A program made the position numbers and the translations under genes. Positions 55,782 to 64,000 of a stretch of 64,000 nucleotides of DNA are shown one piece after another (the stretch's first letter is position 1; each line of letters starts with the position of its first letter). The DNA lies in assembly GCA_934437985.1 (NCBI GenBank), contig CAKSBI010000004.1, positions 1 to 64,000 on the forward strand, read 5' to 3'. The stretch comes from an uncultured Lachnospiraceae bacterium. GTDB taxonomy: Bacteria > Bacillota > Clostridia > Lachnospirales > Lachnospiraceae. A model generated the notes under the pieces. That model saw only the letters and a program-made list of their open reading frames with translations. It was not told the origin of the DNA and did not search any database.

Positions 55782-56833
55782 CAGCGACAGGCATCAATAT
55801 ACTTCTTCCTGAGTTGCCCACATGCGGCGTCAATATCTGCGCCCATTCCTTTTCTAACCGTAACATTTATTCTGTTTTTTTCAAGATATTTTTGAAAATA
55901 GAAGATTCCCTCGTCTGTGCTTCTTTTGTGTACCCGCTCAAGAACATCATTAAGCGGTATCAGATTAACGTGGCACAGCAGCCCTTTCAGCAGCCCGGAT
56001 AATTCATCGGCACATGCCTTTGTATCATTAACTCCCGCTATCATTGAATACTCAAATGTAACTCTTCTGCCTGTCTCTTTAACATAATAATGGCACGCTT
56101 TTATAATCTCTTCAATTGAATATCTGTTAGCTACCGGCATTATACTTTTTCTTATCTCATCATCAGGTGCGTGAAGTGATACGGCAAGCGTCACACCCAT
56201 ATGCTCATCAGCAAACCTGTACATCTTATCGACAAGTCCGCAGGTTGACACCGTTATACTCCTCTGGCTGATATTAAGCCCGGACTCATCTGATATCATC
56301 CTGAGGAACTTAACTACCTGGTCGTAATTGTCAAACGGTTCCCCAATTCCCATAATTACAATATTGTCAACACGTCTCCCCATATCCTTCTGAATAAGAT
56401 ATATCTGTGCGAGCATCTCTGACGCAGACAGGCTTCTCTCAAGGCCTGCAAGCGTCGAAGCACAGAAGCTGCATCCCATCCTGCATCCTACCTGTGATGA
56501 TATGCATACACTCATACCATAGCTGTAATTCATTGCAACACTTTCTATAACGCCGCCGTCAGCTGCCGCCATAAGGTATTTGGCTGTTCCGTCAACCTTC
56601 GATACAAGCTTTTCAAGTATATGAAGCGGATATATGTCATATTTTTCCGCAAGGGTATTCCTGAGTTCTTTAGAAATATCAGTCATTTCATCCCAGTCAC
56701 CGGCAAGCTTTTTATGAAGCCACCCATATATCTGCTTTGACCTGAACTTCTTTTGTCCCATATCCTCAAGATATTCCGCTAATTCCTCCTGTGTAAATGA
56801 CAGCATGTCCCTATATGTATCGTACATATCCAT
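55781..56833 (-). CDS. rlmN: 23S rRNA (adenine2503-C2)-methyltransferase
   Basis: 350 residues. Radical SAM motif in GCRMGCSFCASTLAG (CxxxCxxC, about 115-122) and the second catalytic Cys in GADIDAACGQL near the C-terminus. It methylates A2503 of 23S rRNA and A37 of some tRNAs. AAGG 6 nt before ATG 56833. Immediately downstream of rsmB (3 nt). In Clostridia rlmN is usually followed by the prpC-prkC-rsgA genes; here it is followed by the islet, and its own 3' end is duplicated at 50.3 kb. Confidence 0.95.
   Translation of the reverse strand: MDMYDTYRDMLSFTQEELAEYLEDMGQKKFRSKQIYGWLHKKLAGDWDEMTDISKELRNTLAEKYDIYPLHILEKLVSKVDGTAKYLMAAADGGVIESVAMNYSYGMSVCISSQVGCRMGCSFCASTLAGLERSLSASEMLAQIYLIQKDMGRRVDNIVIMGIGEPFDNYDQVVKFLRMISDESGLNISQRSITVSTCGLVDKMYRFADEHMGVTLAVSLHAPDDEIRKSIMPVANRYSIEEIIKACHYYVKETGRRVTFEYSMIAGVNDTKACADELSGLLKGLLCHVNLIPLNDVLERVHKRSTDEGIFYFQKYLEKNRINVTVRKGMGADIDAACGQLRKKYIDACR
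55787..55870. repeat. Copy B of the 84-bp rlmN 3' end repeat
   Basis: Inside the intact rlmN. Matches copy A (50316-50399), same orientation, 78 of 84 positions. The two copies bound a 5.4-kb segment holding the LuxR-type regulator and the BspA-like gene. Confidence 0.9.
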
Positions 56834-56836
56834 ATT

Positions 56837-58234
56837 TTACCTTTCTTTCTGATAAGCAGCCACGAAGAAACCATCTGACTGCAAAACTCCCGGAATCACC
56901 TTTATATACCCCTGCTCTGTAAATGCACACGCAATTCTTTCAAGTACTGCCCCATCAAAGAACTGCTTCATGTCGATGAGCCTGAAATCAGGATTGCATT
57001 CCTCAAAATATCCGGCATTTTCTTCGTTTTCATGCTTATTAAGCGTACACGTACTGTATACAAGCAGTCCTCCCGGCGCAACATATGCAGCAGCATTATC
57101 AAGCATTTTTCTCTGTATCTGTACCAGTTCATTCATGGAAGCTTCGCTTACATTGTACTTGATGTCAGGCTTTTTTGCCAGCACACCAAGCCCTGAACAC
57201 GGAAGGTCTGCCACAACTACATCATACCTGCCTTTTTTATTCTCATCAAAGCTTAGTGCATCACTTACAACCCCATTGATATTATTAAGCTTAAGCCTTG
57301 CCGCATTGTCTCGGATACGGCTGACTTTATATTCTGATATATCACATGAGTCAACACTTACTTTATCACCCGATGAGCCTGCTATGTGAAGTGTCTTGCC
57401 GCCCGGGGCTGCACACATATCAAGCACCCTGGTCTTTGATGTATCTGTGCCGGCCTTACCGTTATTATTGATCCATGCTGCCGCAATATGACCCGGTATC
57501 ATTGAGCTTTCATCCTGTACAACAAACCTTCCATCCACATATCCCGGCAGCCTGTCAACTCTCCCTGCATTCCCCAGTCTGCAGGCATAATCAAAAATAT
57601 GTCCATGTTTATATTCTATCCCCATATTATCCAGTTCTGATAAAAATGAAGCATAAGACCCGCCGGTACCGGTATATCTTATTACAATATCCTTTGAATC
57701 AATATAATACCCGGCTGTTGATATTGTATCCTCCACAGACATTTCACCGAAAAAATGATCCACAAGCCATTCCGGAACAGAATACTTTGCCGATATATAT
57801 TCTTCTATATTGCTGTCCGCATCAGGATATCTGATAGTATCCTTCTTTCTTGCAATATTACGGAGAACCCCATTAACAAACCCCCTGAGTCCCCCATATC
57901 CTTTTTTCACCGTAAGCTTAACAGCCTCATTAACCGCCGCACTGTCAGGAACCTGGTCCATATACATTATCTGGTATACCGCCATCCGGAGTATGTTACG
58001 TATAGCAGGCTTCAATCTGCCTACGGGCTTATCCGAAAACTTCCCGATAATATAATCCATCTCTATACAACGTTCAACAACGCCCTCTGCAAGCGCAGAA
58101 AGAAAAGCCCGCTCTTTAATGTCAAGTGCGGGATTCTTATTAAGGCATTCATGGAGTGCTGTGTTACAGAATACTCCATCTTCCATTACAGCAGTTATCA
58201 CATCCAGGCAAAGTCTTCTTGTATTAACAGACAT
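56837..58234 (-). CDS. rsmB: 16S rRNA (cytosine967-C5)-methyltransferase
   Basis: 465 residues. N-terminal NusB-like RNA-binding domain (about 1-140), then a SAM-dependent Nol1/Nop2-type methylase with VLDMCAAPGGKTLHIA, VVADLPCSGLGVLAKKPD (catalytic PC) and YSTCTLNKHENEE (second Cys). GGAAGGA upstream of ATG 58234. Part of the murF-priA-def-fmt-yugP-rsmB-rlmN run. Confidence 0.95.
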   Translation of the reverse strand: MSVNTRRLCLDVITAVMEDGVFCNTALHECLNKNPALDIKERAFLSALAEGVVERCIEMDYIIGKFSDKPVGRLKPAIRNILRMAVYQIMYMDQVPDSAAVNEAVKLTVKKGYGGLRGFVNGVLRNIARKKDTIRYPDADSNIEEYISAKYSVPEWLVDHFFGEMSVEDTISTAGYYIDSKDIVIRYTGTGGSYASFLSELDNMGIEYKHGHIFDYACRLGNAGRVDRLPGYVDGRFVVQDESSMIPGHIAAAWINNNGKAGTDTSKTRVLDMCAAPGGKTLHIAGSSGDKVSVDSCDISEYKVSRIRDNAARLKLNNINGVVSDALSFDENKKGRYDVVVADLPCSGLGVLAKKPDIKYNVSEASMNELVQIQRKMLDNAAAYVAPGGLLVYSTCTLNKHENEENAGYFEECNPDFRLIDMKQFFDGAVLERIACAFTEQGYIKVIPGVLQSDGFFVAAYQKER

Positions 58235-58256
58235 ATATTATTATTCCTTCCTGCAA

Positions 58257-59021
58257 TCAGTCTCTTCTTCTGTTACCAAATAAAAGTATAAGCCTTAACA
58301 GCTGTAATATGGCTGCTGCCGCTGCTGCAACATATGTCAGTGCTGCCGCACCAAGCACCTTCTTACCTTTGCCAAGCTCATCATCATACAGTATCCCATT
58401 ACTTCTCAATGCTGCAAGGGCCCTTGATGAAGCGTTAAATTCCACAGGAAGCGTTACAATCTGGAATAATACAGCCAATGAGAACAGTATGATACCCACA
58501 TCAACAAGCCAGTAAAAGCTTCCAAAAAACAGACCTGCCAATATAAAAAGCCATGAAGCTGTTGAACCAAAATTAGCAGCCGGGACAAGTGTTGTACGTA
58601 TCTTTAATGGTGTATAGCCCTTATCATGCTGTATACAGTGTCCTACCTCATGTGCAGCAACAGATATTGCCGCAATTGAAGTACTGTTATATACAGAATC
58701 AGATAATGCAAGCGTCTTATTGGATGGATTGTAATGATCTGTCAGATTACCACTTACATGGACAATATTGACATCATATATCCCATTAACCCTCATTAAC
58801 CTTTCAGCCACCTCTGCGCCTGTCATTCCACACCTTGCACGGTCATTTCTGTATCTTGCAAATGTTGACCTGACCCTTGCGGATGCGATAAGTGATATTA
58901 CAACACCGATTATTATAAGGATATACGTAGGGTCAAAATACATTCCGTATCCATATCCGCCATATCCCATTCCATAACCACCCATATAGCCATTACTATA
59001 TGCCATAATCATCTGAATCAT
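58257..59021 (-). CDS. Membrane zinc metallopeptidase, YugP-like
   Basis: 254 residues. A Gly/Tyr-rich N-terminus (YMGGYGMGYGGYGYGMY), an N-terminal TM helix, the HExxH site in VAAHEVGHCIQHDKGY (about 133), then further hydrophobic segments (WLFILAGLFFGSFYWL, AAAAILQLLRLILLF). This is the Zn_peptidase_2 family (PF04298), often encoded between fmt and rsmB in Clostridia. Substrate unknown; membrane quality control is a guess. AAGGAGG 9 nt upstream of ATG 59021. Confidence 0.88.
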   Translation of the reverse strand: MIQMIMAYSNGYMGGYGMGYGGYGYGMYFDPTYILIIIGVVISLIASARVRSTFARYRNDRARCGMTGAEVAERLMRVNGIYDVNIVHVSGNLTDHYNPSNKTLALSDSVYNSTSIAAISVAAHEVGHCIQHDKGYTPLKIRTTLVPAANFGSTASWLFILAGLFFGSFYWLVDVGIILFSLAVLFQIVTLPVEFNASSRALAALRSNGILYDDELGKGKKVLGAAALTYVAAAAAAILQLLRLILLFGNRRRD

Positions 59022-59104
59022 AATAGCAGCCTCCTTATCTCATATTATATTTTCTCATTATTTTTTTCTTACAATATATTCCAAACTCAAAATCAGGGAT
59101 ACAT

Positions 59105-60067
59105 TTACTCTGTCATCCCAAGAACCTCACCACAGCCCATTTTACAGCCACGGAGATAATCTGCCACGGCCATTCTTCTCTTACCCTCGGGCTGTATTTC
59201 ATTAATTTTAAGAAAACCCTCACCCGTCCGTACATAGATTGAATCCTTAGTCAGATTGACGATGGTTCCCGGCCTCATATTATCTTTACTATCAATAATA
59301 TCACTGCTGTCAAGGGTGTCGAGTGCCTCTGCATTCCATATCTTTAACAGCTTTCCCTTATAATAAGTATACGCACTTGGCCATGGATTAAGTCCTCTTA
59401 CCAGACATTCTATAACGTTGGAAGATTTTTCAAAATCAATCAGTCCCATTTTTTTATCAAGCTTCCTGGCATATGTGAAATCACCTGACTGCGGAACAGG
59501 AGCTGTCTCACCTTTTTCAATAAGCGATATGCATTCAACAACCAGACCTCCACCGATATCACACAGCTTGTCATGGAGGCTGCCGCCTGTCTCATCCTCT
59601 GCAATATCAACCGCCTTCTGAAGCAGTATATCACCCGTATCAAGGCCCTCATCCATCTGCATTATCGTAATACCAGACTGCCTGTCACCTTCTATTACGG
59701 CACTCTGTATCGGAGCTGCCCCCCTCCACCTTGGAAGCAGTGATGCATGGATATTTATACATCCATATTTTGGAATATTAAGTATATCCGGCGTAAGCAG
59801 CTGTCCAAATGCCGCTACAACTATTAGATCCGGCTTATGCGCTGCGATAACCTCCACATTTTCCGGCTCCCTTATCTTAACAGGCTGGAATACTTCTATA
59901 TTATGCTCAAGTGCTTTTTCTTTAACAGGCGGGAACTGCACCTTTCCGCCTCTTCCCTTAGGCTTGTCCGGCTGGGTAACAACAAGTGCCACCTCATGGC
60001 CTGCTTCTATTATTGACTGTAATGCCGGCACTGCAAAATCCGGCGTACCCATATATATTATCTTCAT
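59105..60067 (-). CDS. fmt: Methionyl-tRNA formyltransferase
   Basis: 320 residues. IIYMGTPDFAVPALQSI at the N-terminus; the catalytic Asn/His in CINIHASLLPRWRGAAPIQ and Asp in MDEGLDTGDIL; a C-terminal OB-like tRNA-binding domain. Transfers formyl from 10-formyl-THF to initiator Met-tRNA. Directly follows def (3-nt gap), the classic pairing of formylation and deformylation. Confidence 0.96.
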   Translation of the reverse strand: MKIIYMGTPDFAVPALQSIIEAGHEVALVVTQPDKPKGRGGKVQFPPVKEKALEHNIEVFQPVKIREPENVEVIAAHKPDLIVVAAFGQLLTPDILNIPKYGCINIHASLLPRWRGAAPIQSAVIEGDRQSGITIMQMDEGLDTGDILLQKAVDIAEDETGGSLHDKLCDIGGGLVVECISLIEKGETAPVPQSGDFTYARKLDKKMGLIDFEKSSNVIECLVRGLNPWPSAYTYYKGKLLKIWNAEALDTLDSSDIIDSKDNMRPGTIVNLTKDSIYVRTGEGFLKINEIQPEGKRRMAVADYLRGCKMGCGEVLGMTE

Positions 60068-60070
60068 ATA

Positions 60071-60562
60071 TTAATCTTCTTCCTCCCGCGCAAATTCACT
60101 GGCATCATAAAGTCTTCCCTCAACTTTGTCTACATACAGCTTACCATCAAGATGTTCAATCTCATGGACAAGGGCCCTCGCAAGAAGGTCAGTTCCTTCT
60201 ATCTCAAACCTCTCCATATTCTCGTCATATGCCTCTGCCTTAACATACTGCGGTCTTGTAACTATACCAACCTTGCCGGGCACCGACAGACAGCCCTCTG
60301 AACCGGTCTGTTCCCCGTCTGTCTCAAGTATTGCCGGATTGATCATAATAATAGGTGAATCACCCTCCGGCGATACATCAATTACAACAACTCTCTTAAG
60401 GACACCGACCTGGGGCGCAGCAAGTCCTACACCCTCTGCATCATACATAGTCTCTAACATATCATCTATAAGTGTACTTATCTTTTCTGTAACTTCTTTA
60501 ACTTCCCTTGACTTTTTTGTAAGTGTCTCGTCACCAAGTGTACGAATATTACGTATTGCCAT
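60071..60562 (-). CDS. def: Peptide deformylase
   Basis: 163 residues from ATG 60562 (MAIRNIRTLGDE) with GGAGGAG upstream; the longer frame to 60607 has no site. Motif 1 GVGLAAPQVG, motif 2 EGCLSVPG (metal-binding Cys), motif 3 LVHEIEHLDGKLY (HExxH). It removes formyl from nascent N-terminal Met. The C-terminus is acidic (REEED). Confidence 0.96.
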   Translation of the reverse strand: MAIRNIRTLGDETLTKKSREVKEVTEKISTLIDDMLETMYDAEGVGLAAPQVGVLKRVVVIDVSPEGDSPIIMINPAILETDGEQTGSEGCLSVPGKVGIVTRPQYVKAEAYDENMERFEIEGTDLLARALVHEIEHLDGKLYVDKVEGRLYDASEFAREEED

Positions 60563-60673
60563 TTTAGCTCCTCCGTATAAACTGTATTTTGAAATAAGGT
60601 GTTCCATATTCAGGAATTCTGTATAAACTATATATTATCTAATACTAGACTAATACGTATAAGTTGTCAAACC

Positions 60674-63028
60674 TCACTGCATATCATATTGCACTGTATA
60701 TCCATTCTGTCTGCAGGCTTCGCCGATTGCACCATCAATACATCCCCTTATTTTTACAAGTTCACTCAGCTCAGCACCCTTTATATATAATATATACCTG
60801 TAGTTATCATTAACCTTCATAACTGTATGCCTTGCTGGTCCTATCATTGTAACATCTGCATTATTTTCCACAATATACCCTTCTGCAGCCTTCGCACCCA
60901 TATTTATTATATATTCTGCATTTTTATCATCAGGTGCGGCAACAAAGACAGTCATCATGCCGTAACATGGCGGATAATGCATTAATCTCCTGAACATTAT
61001 CTCCTTCTCATAAAAGCTTCTGTAATCCTGCAGCTTTGCTTCTGTAACAGCATAGTTGTCAGGCTGATAAGTCTGTATCACAACATTGCCGGGCGTATCA
61101 CCCCTTCCAGCCCTTCCTGCTGCCTGTACAAGCAGGTCAAACGTCTTTTCTGATGCCCTGAAATCATTCATATGAAGTGACATGTCAGCTGCAAGTACCC
61201 CCACAAGTGTAACCCCCGGAAAATCATGCCCCTTGACAATCATCTGTGTTCCAACAAGTATGTCAGCCTCATGCCTTGCAAACTTATCAAGGATCCGGCT
61301 GTGTCCCTCTTTGCCGGAGGTTGTGTCTGCATCCATCCTGAGTACCCTTGCCCCGGGAAATTCAACAGCTATACGTTCTTCCACCATCTGTGTACCCACT
61401 CCAAAGCCTCCGATATACTTTGAACCGCATGACGGACAGACATTCACAGCCTCTGTCTCATACCCGCAGTAATGGCACATCATCTTCCGGCGTCCTGACC
61501 CTCCCCCCACATTATGTATCGTGAGTGAAATGTCACAGTGCGGACATTTTATAGCCTCACCACAGCTTCTGCATGAGACAAAGCCCTGATAGCCCCTTCT
61601 GTTAAGAAATAATATAACCTGTTCACGCCTGTATATACAATTACTGATTCTGTCATGAAGCTCTCTGCTGAACATGGAATAATTTTTCTGTCTGAATTCC
61701 TCTCTCATATCAACTATACTTACCGACGGCATATTCCGGTTCATTGCACGCTTTGTAAGCTCATACCTGTATATTTTGCCCGGGCAGCCATCCGGCAGCT
61801 CACTTTTATAATAGCTCTCTATTGATGGTGTCGCAGAGCCCAGCACAAGCATTGCACCCGCTAATCCGGCTCTCTTTTCCGCCACTTCCCTCGCATGATA
61901 CTTTGGTGGCATCTCACTCTTGTAGCTATCTTCATGCTCTTCATCAATTACTATAAGCCCAAGCTTCCCAAACGGCACAAATAATGCCGACCTTGGACCA
62001 ATTATTATATCAATGAGCCCATTAGCTGCACGCTCGTACTGGTCATATCTTTCCCCGGCCGACATACGTGAATTAAGCACAGATACCCTGTCACCAAATC
62101 TGGCATAAAATCTTGATACAGTCTGATATGTAAGTGCAATCTCAGGGATAAGCATGATAACCTGGCGCCCGGATGCAATAACAGCCTCCATAATACTCAT
62201 ATAGACCTCTGTCTTGCCGCTCCCGGTAACCCCATGTATAAGACAGGTATCAGTATGTCCGTTTTTATATCTGTTAATGATCGAATCCGCAACATGCCTC
62301 TGTTCCTCATTAAGCACTGCCGTCTGACTTCTTACGCTGGGTGCACTGCCTGTCCTGCCATCTACCGGATTACGGTATATTCTCTCATTGTCTATCCTGA
62401 TAACCCCCTGTGACACAAGGCTGTTAACAGTAGACATTGATATATTAAGGGCAGCCCTTACATCTGAATACCCCACAGAGCCTTCCTCTATAACCGCCTT
62501 TAGAAGGCGTACCCTGGCCGCTGCATTCTTTTTTCCTTCATATTCTGCAAGAACCGCCCTTGCCTTATCCACATCTGTATTAAGACTGATGATACGTGAT
62601 TCAGCCTTCTTTACCATCCTTTTAACCGGTAGGACCGTCTTAATTGAATCATTTAATGTTGAGCCATAACGCTCCCTTATCCAGTACGCTAACGAAAGGA
62701 GCTGTTCCGGTGCCGTTATCCCATTCTGTTCAATTGATGCTATGCATTTTATCCTGTCCACATCCCACTGCGGTACATGTGAAGTTCCAATTACATATCC
62801 CTTAATAAGCCTGTTACCTCTTCCAAAAGGAATCATAACTGGTGTACCGGCAGTAATACGTTCTTCCCAGCCCTCCGGTATACGGTACTGATATGGTTTA
62901 TCAAGATTCTCAGCCGAGATATCCACAATCACATCTGCATATAACGCTTTCGTACACTTCACTCCTCTCTGCGGCAGTATATCACAAGACATGTTGACTA
63001 ACATGTCAGTCTGCTTTTTAACGATCAA
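60674..63028 (-). CDS. priA: Primosomal protein N' (replication restart helicase)
   Basis: About 784 residues. N-terminal DNA-binding 3'BD (YADVIVDISAENLDKPYQYR), SF2 helicase with GVTGSGKTEVYMSIM (Walker A), IDEEHEDSYKSE (DEEH box), a Zn-binding region with CRSCGEAIKCPHC and CHYCGYETEAVNVCPSCG, and VQAAGRAGRG (motif VI). The start is uncertain: TTG 63028 (AGAGG 4 nt upstream, overlapping murF), ATG 63004 or ATG 62992 lack better signals, and family alignment would allow a start near codon 23. Confidence 0.95.
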   Translation of the reverse strand: MIVKKQTDMLVNMSCDILPQRGVKCTKALYADVIVDISAENLDKPYQYRIPEGWEERITAGTPVMIPFGRGNRLIKGYVIGTSHVPQWDVDRIKCIASIEQNGITAPEQLLSLAYWIRERYGSTLNDSIKTVLPVKRMVKKAESRIISLNTDVDKARAVLAEYEGKKNAAARVRLLKAVIEEGSVGYSDVRAALNISMSTVNSLVSQGVIRIDNERIYRNPVDGRTGSAPSVRSQTAVLNEEQRHVADSIINRYKNGHTDTCLIHGVTGSGKTEVYMSIMEAVIASGRQVIMLIPEIALTYQTVSRFYARFGDRVSVLNSRMSAGERYDQYERAANGLIDIIIGPRSALFVPFGKLGLIVIDEEHEDSYKSEMPPKYHAREVAEKRAGLAGAMLVLGSATPSIESYYKSELPDGCPGKIYRYELTKRAMNRNMPSVSIVDMREEFRQKNYSMFSRELHDRISNCIYRREQVILFLNRRGYQGFVSCRSCGEAIKCPHCDISLTIHNVGGGSGRRKMMCHYCGYETEAVNVCPSCGSKYIGGFGVGTQMVEERIAVEFPGARVLRMDADTTSGKEGHSRILDKFARHEADILVGTQMIVKGHDFPGVTLVGVLAADMSLHMNDFRASEKTFDLLVQAAGRAGRGDTPGNVVIQTYQPDNYAVTEAKLQDYRSFYEKEIMFRRLMHYPPCYGMMTVFVAAPDDKNAEYIINMGAKAAEGYIVENNADVTMIGPARHTVMKVNDNYRYILYIKGAELSELVKIRGCIDGAIGEACRQNGYTVQYDMQ

Positions 63029-64000
63029 GCAGCCTCTTTACTATCCCATCAAGCTTCATACCTCTTGACCCCTTAAGCATAACCATATCTCCATCCCTGA
63101 GATTATCATTAAGATAAGCTGCCGCCTCATCCCTGTTTCCATATGAAACAACATGCATTCCTGAATCCCCCGGAAGATTATCCCTTACTTCATCTGCAAG
63201 CCGGCCCGCCATATCCCCGACTGTTACAAGGCAGTCTGTTATATTGCCATTCTTGTATTCCTCTGCTATATACTGCCCGACTTCCCTGTGAAGCTTCTCT
63301 GACATATCCCCAAGCTCAAGTGCATCCGCAAGCACTGCATATCTCCGTCCGTTACATTGCTTTGACCATAATACACCCATGGCACTCCTCATTGAATCCG
63401 GACTTGCATTATATGTATCATCTATAATTGTTATTCCGTTATGTACCATAACCTGTCCGCGCATGCTAAGCGGCCTGTATGCCTCAAGCTCTCTGACCGC
63501 AGAGTCAGTATCAATGCCATATTGCCCTGCAAGTGCAAGTGCAGCCACCGCATTACCGGCATTGTGTACTCCGTCAGCCCGTAGATTAACACGCCGTCCT
63601 TTATATGTAAAACTGATTCCGCCATCTGATGGCATAATATCCTCTGCCCTGTAATCACAGGACTCCCCACTGCCATATGTATATACATCTGATGTCTTAA
63701 ATACCGCCTCAGCCCCCGGGGTCAGTATATCACACATGCTGTCCGTTTTATTGAACTTGGCAATTTCTGAAAGAAGTTCATCGTCACCGCACACATATAA
63801 TGTGCCGCTGCCGTCAAAGCCCCTGATTATATCCAGCTTTTCACGCCTGATATTCTCACGCGAACCAAGCATGGCAATGTGTGATACGCCAATGTTAGTA
63901 ACAACTGCTGTCTCCGGTGCTGCCATATGTGTTAAATGATACATCTCATCCGGCTCACTTATACCCATCTCAATAACCGCAATATCATAATCTGCATTCA
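63018..64000 (-). CDS. murF: UDP-MurNAc-tripeptide D-alanyl-D-alanine ligase, 5' part beyond the window
   Basis: 327 codons are visible; the gene continues past 64000. Mur ligase central and C-terminal domains: IEMGISEPDEMYHLTHMAAP, TNIGVSHIAMLGSRENI, IIDDTYNASPDSMRSAM (MurF-typical ATP/glutamate-ligase C-domain block) and VMLKGSRGMKLD. Adds D-Ala-D-Ala to the peptidoglycan precursor in the cytoplasm. The N-terminal P-loop lies outside the window. Its stop overlaps the priA start. Confidence 0.93.
   Translation of the reverse strand, partial: NADYDIAVIEMGISEPDEMYHLTHMAAPETAVVTNIGVSHIAMLGSRENIRREKLDIIRGFDGSGTLYVCGDDELLSEIAKFNKTDSMCDILTPGAEAVFKTSDVYTYGSGESCDYRAEDIMPSDGGISFTYKGRRVNLRADGVHNAGNAVAALALAGQYGIDTDSAVRELEAYRPLSMRGQVMVHNGITIIDDTYNASPDSMRSAMGVLWSKQCNGRRYAVLADALELGDMSEKLHREVGQYIAEEYKNGNITDCLVTVGDMAGRLADEVRDNLPGDSGMHVVSYGNRDEAAAYLNDNLRDGDMVMLKGSRGMKLDGIVKRLLDR

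Noticed and set aside
1..64000. tRNA and rRNA genes
   Set aside because: No cloverleaf with a T-arm GGTTCRA motif and no rRNA signature was recognised by eye in the intergenic regions; a covariance-model scan would be needed to exclude one.

Overview
This 64 kb window looks like a chromosomal stretch of a Gram-positive anaerobe of the Lachnospiraceae (Clostridia), perhaps near Coprococcus, Butyrivibrio or Lachnospira. The family call rests on low G+C by eye, strong GGAGG ribosome binding sites, split transketolase genes, the GGGtGRT/NifU-like gene pair, the priA-def-fmt-(Zn peptidase)-rsmB-rlmN order, and many exported proteins with Lys/Val-rich modules. The genus is a guess. No rRNA, tRNA or CRISPR array was recognised.

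Layout. 1-1.8 kb: a dead mobile-element edge, namely a tyrosine integrase broken by a frameshift and by a 158-bp palindromic MITE-like insertion, plus an orphan reading frame. 1.8-11.5 kb: a secreted carbohydrate-binding beta-helix protein, the NifU-like/GGGtGRT pair, a polytopic membrane protein overlapping a left-handed beta-helix protein gene, and topoisomerase III. 11.6-16 kb: a purine cluster, purM-purN-purD-glyA. 16-29 kb: surface and signalling genes (CBM9-type exported protein, RNase H, subtilase, diguanylate cyclase, O-antigen-ligase-like protein, two paralogous WG-repeat exported proteins) with an Sfp-type phosphopantetheinyl transferase on the other strand. 29-36 kb: a small membrane protein, araD, a split transketolase and a GH27 alpha-galactosidase, then an arylsulfotransferase-like protein and a VanY-like peptidase. 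36-49 kb: a hybrid histidine kinase, an amidase, htpG under a CIRCE operator, a GH13 debranching-enzyme homologue that has lost its catalytic residues, a structured RNA ahead of an ABC-F ATPase, a CNNM-type membrane protein, and a ParA/CpaE-like protein with a broken P-loop. 49-50 kb: pyrE and an IS3 remnant.

50.3-55.8 kb is a probable acquired islet. It holds a 12-TM LuxR-type regulator gene followed by a 1128-residue BspA-like (DUF285) surface protein gene. It is bounded by two 84-bp copies of the rlmN 3' end (78 of 84 bases identical), one inside rlmN and the other a detached tail. 55.8-64 kb is a housekeeping operon read leftwards: murF (cut by the window edge), priA, def, fmt, a YugP-like zinc peptidase, rsmB, rlmN.

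Most genes are on the minus strand. How they work together: purM/N/D make purine intermediates, glyA supplies one-carbon units, and fmt uses formyl-THF for initiator tRNA. AraD feeds xylulose-5-phosphate to transketolase. The most unusual items are the GH13 pseudoenzyme, the structured RNA before the ABC-F gene, the islet with the duplicated rlmN tail, and the MITE inside the integrase.
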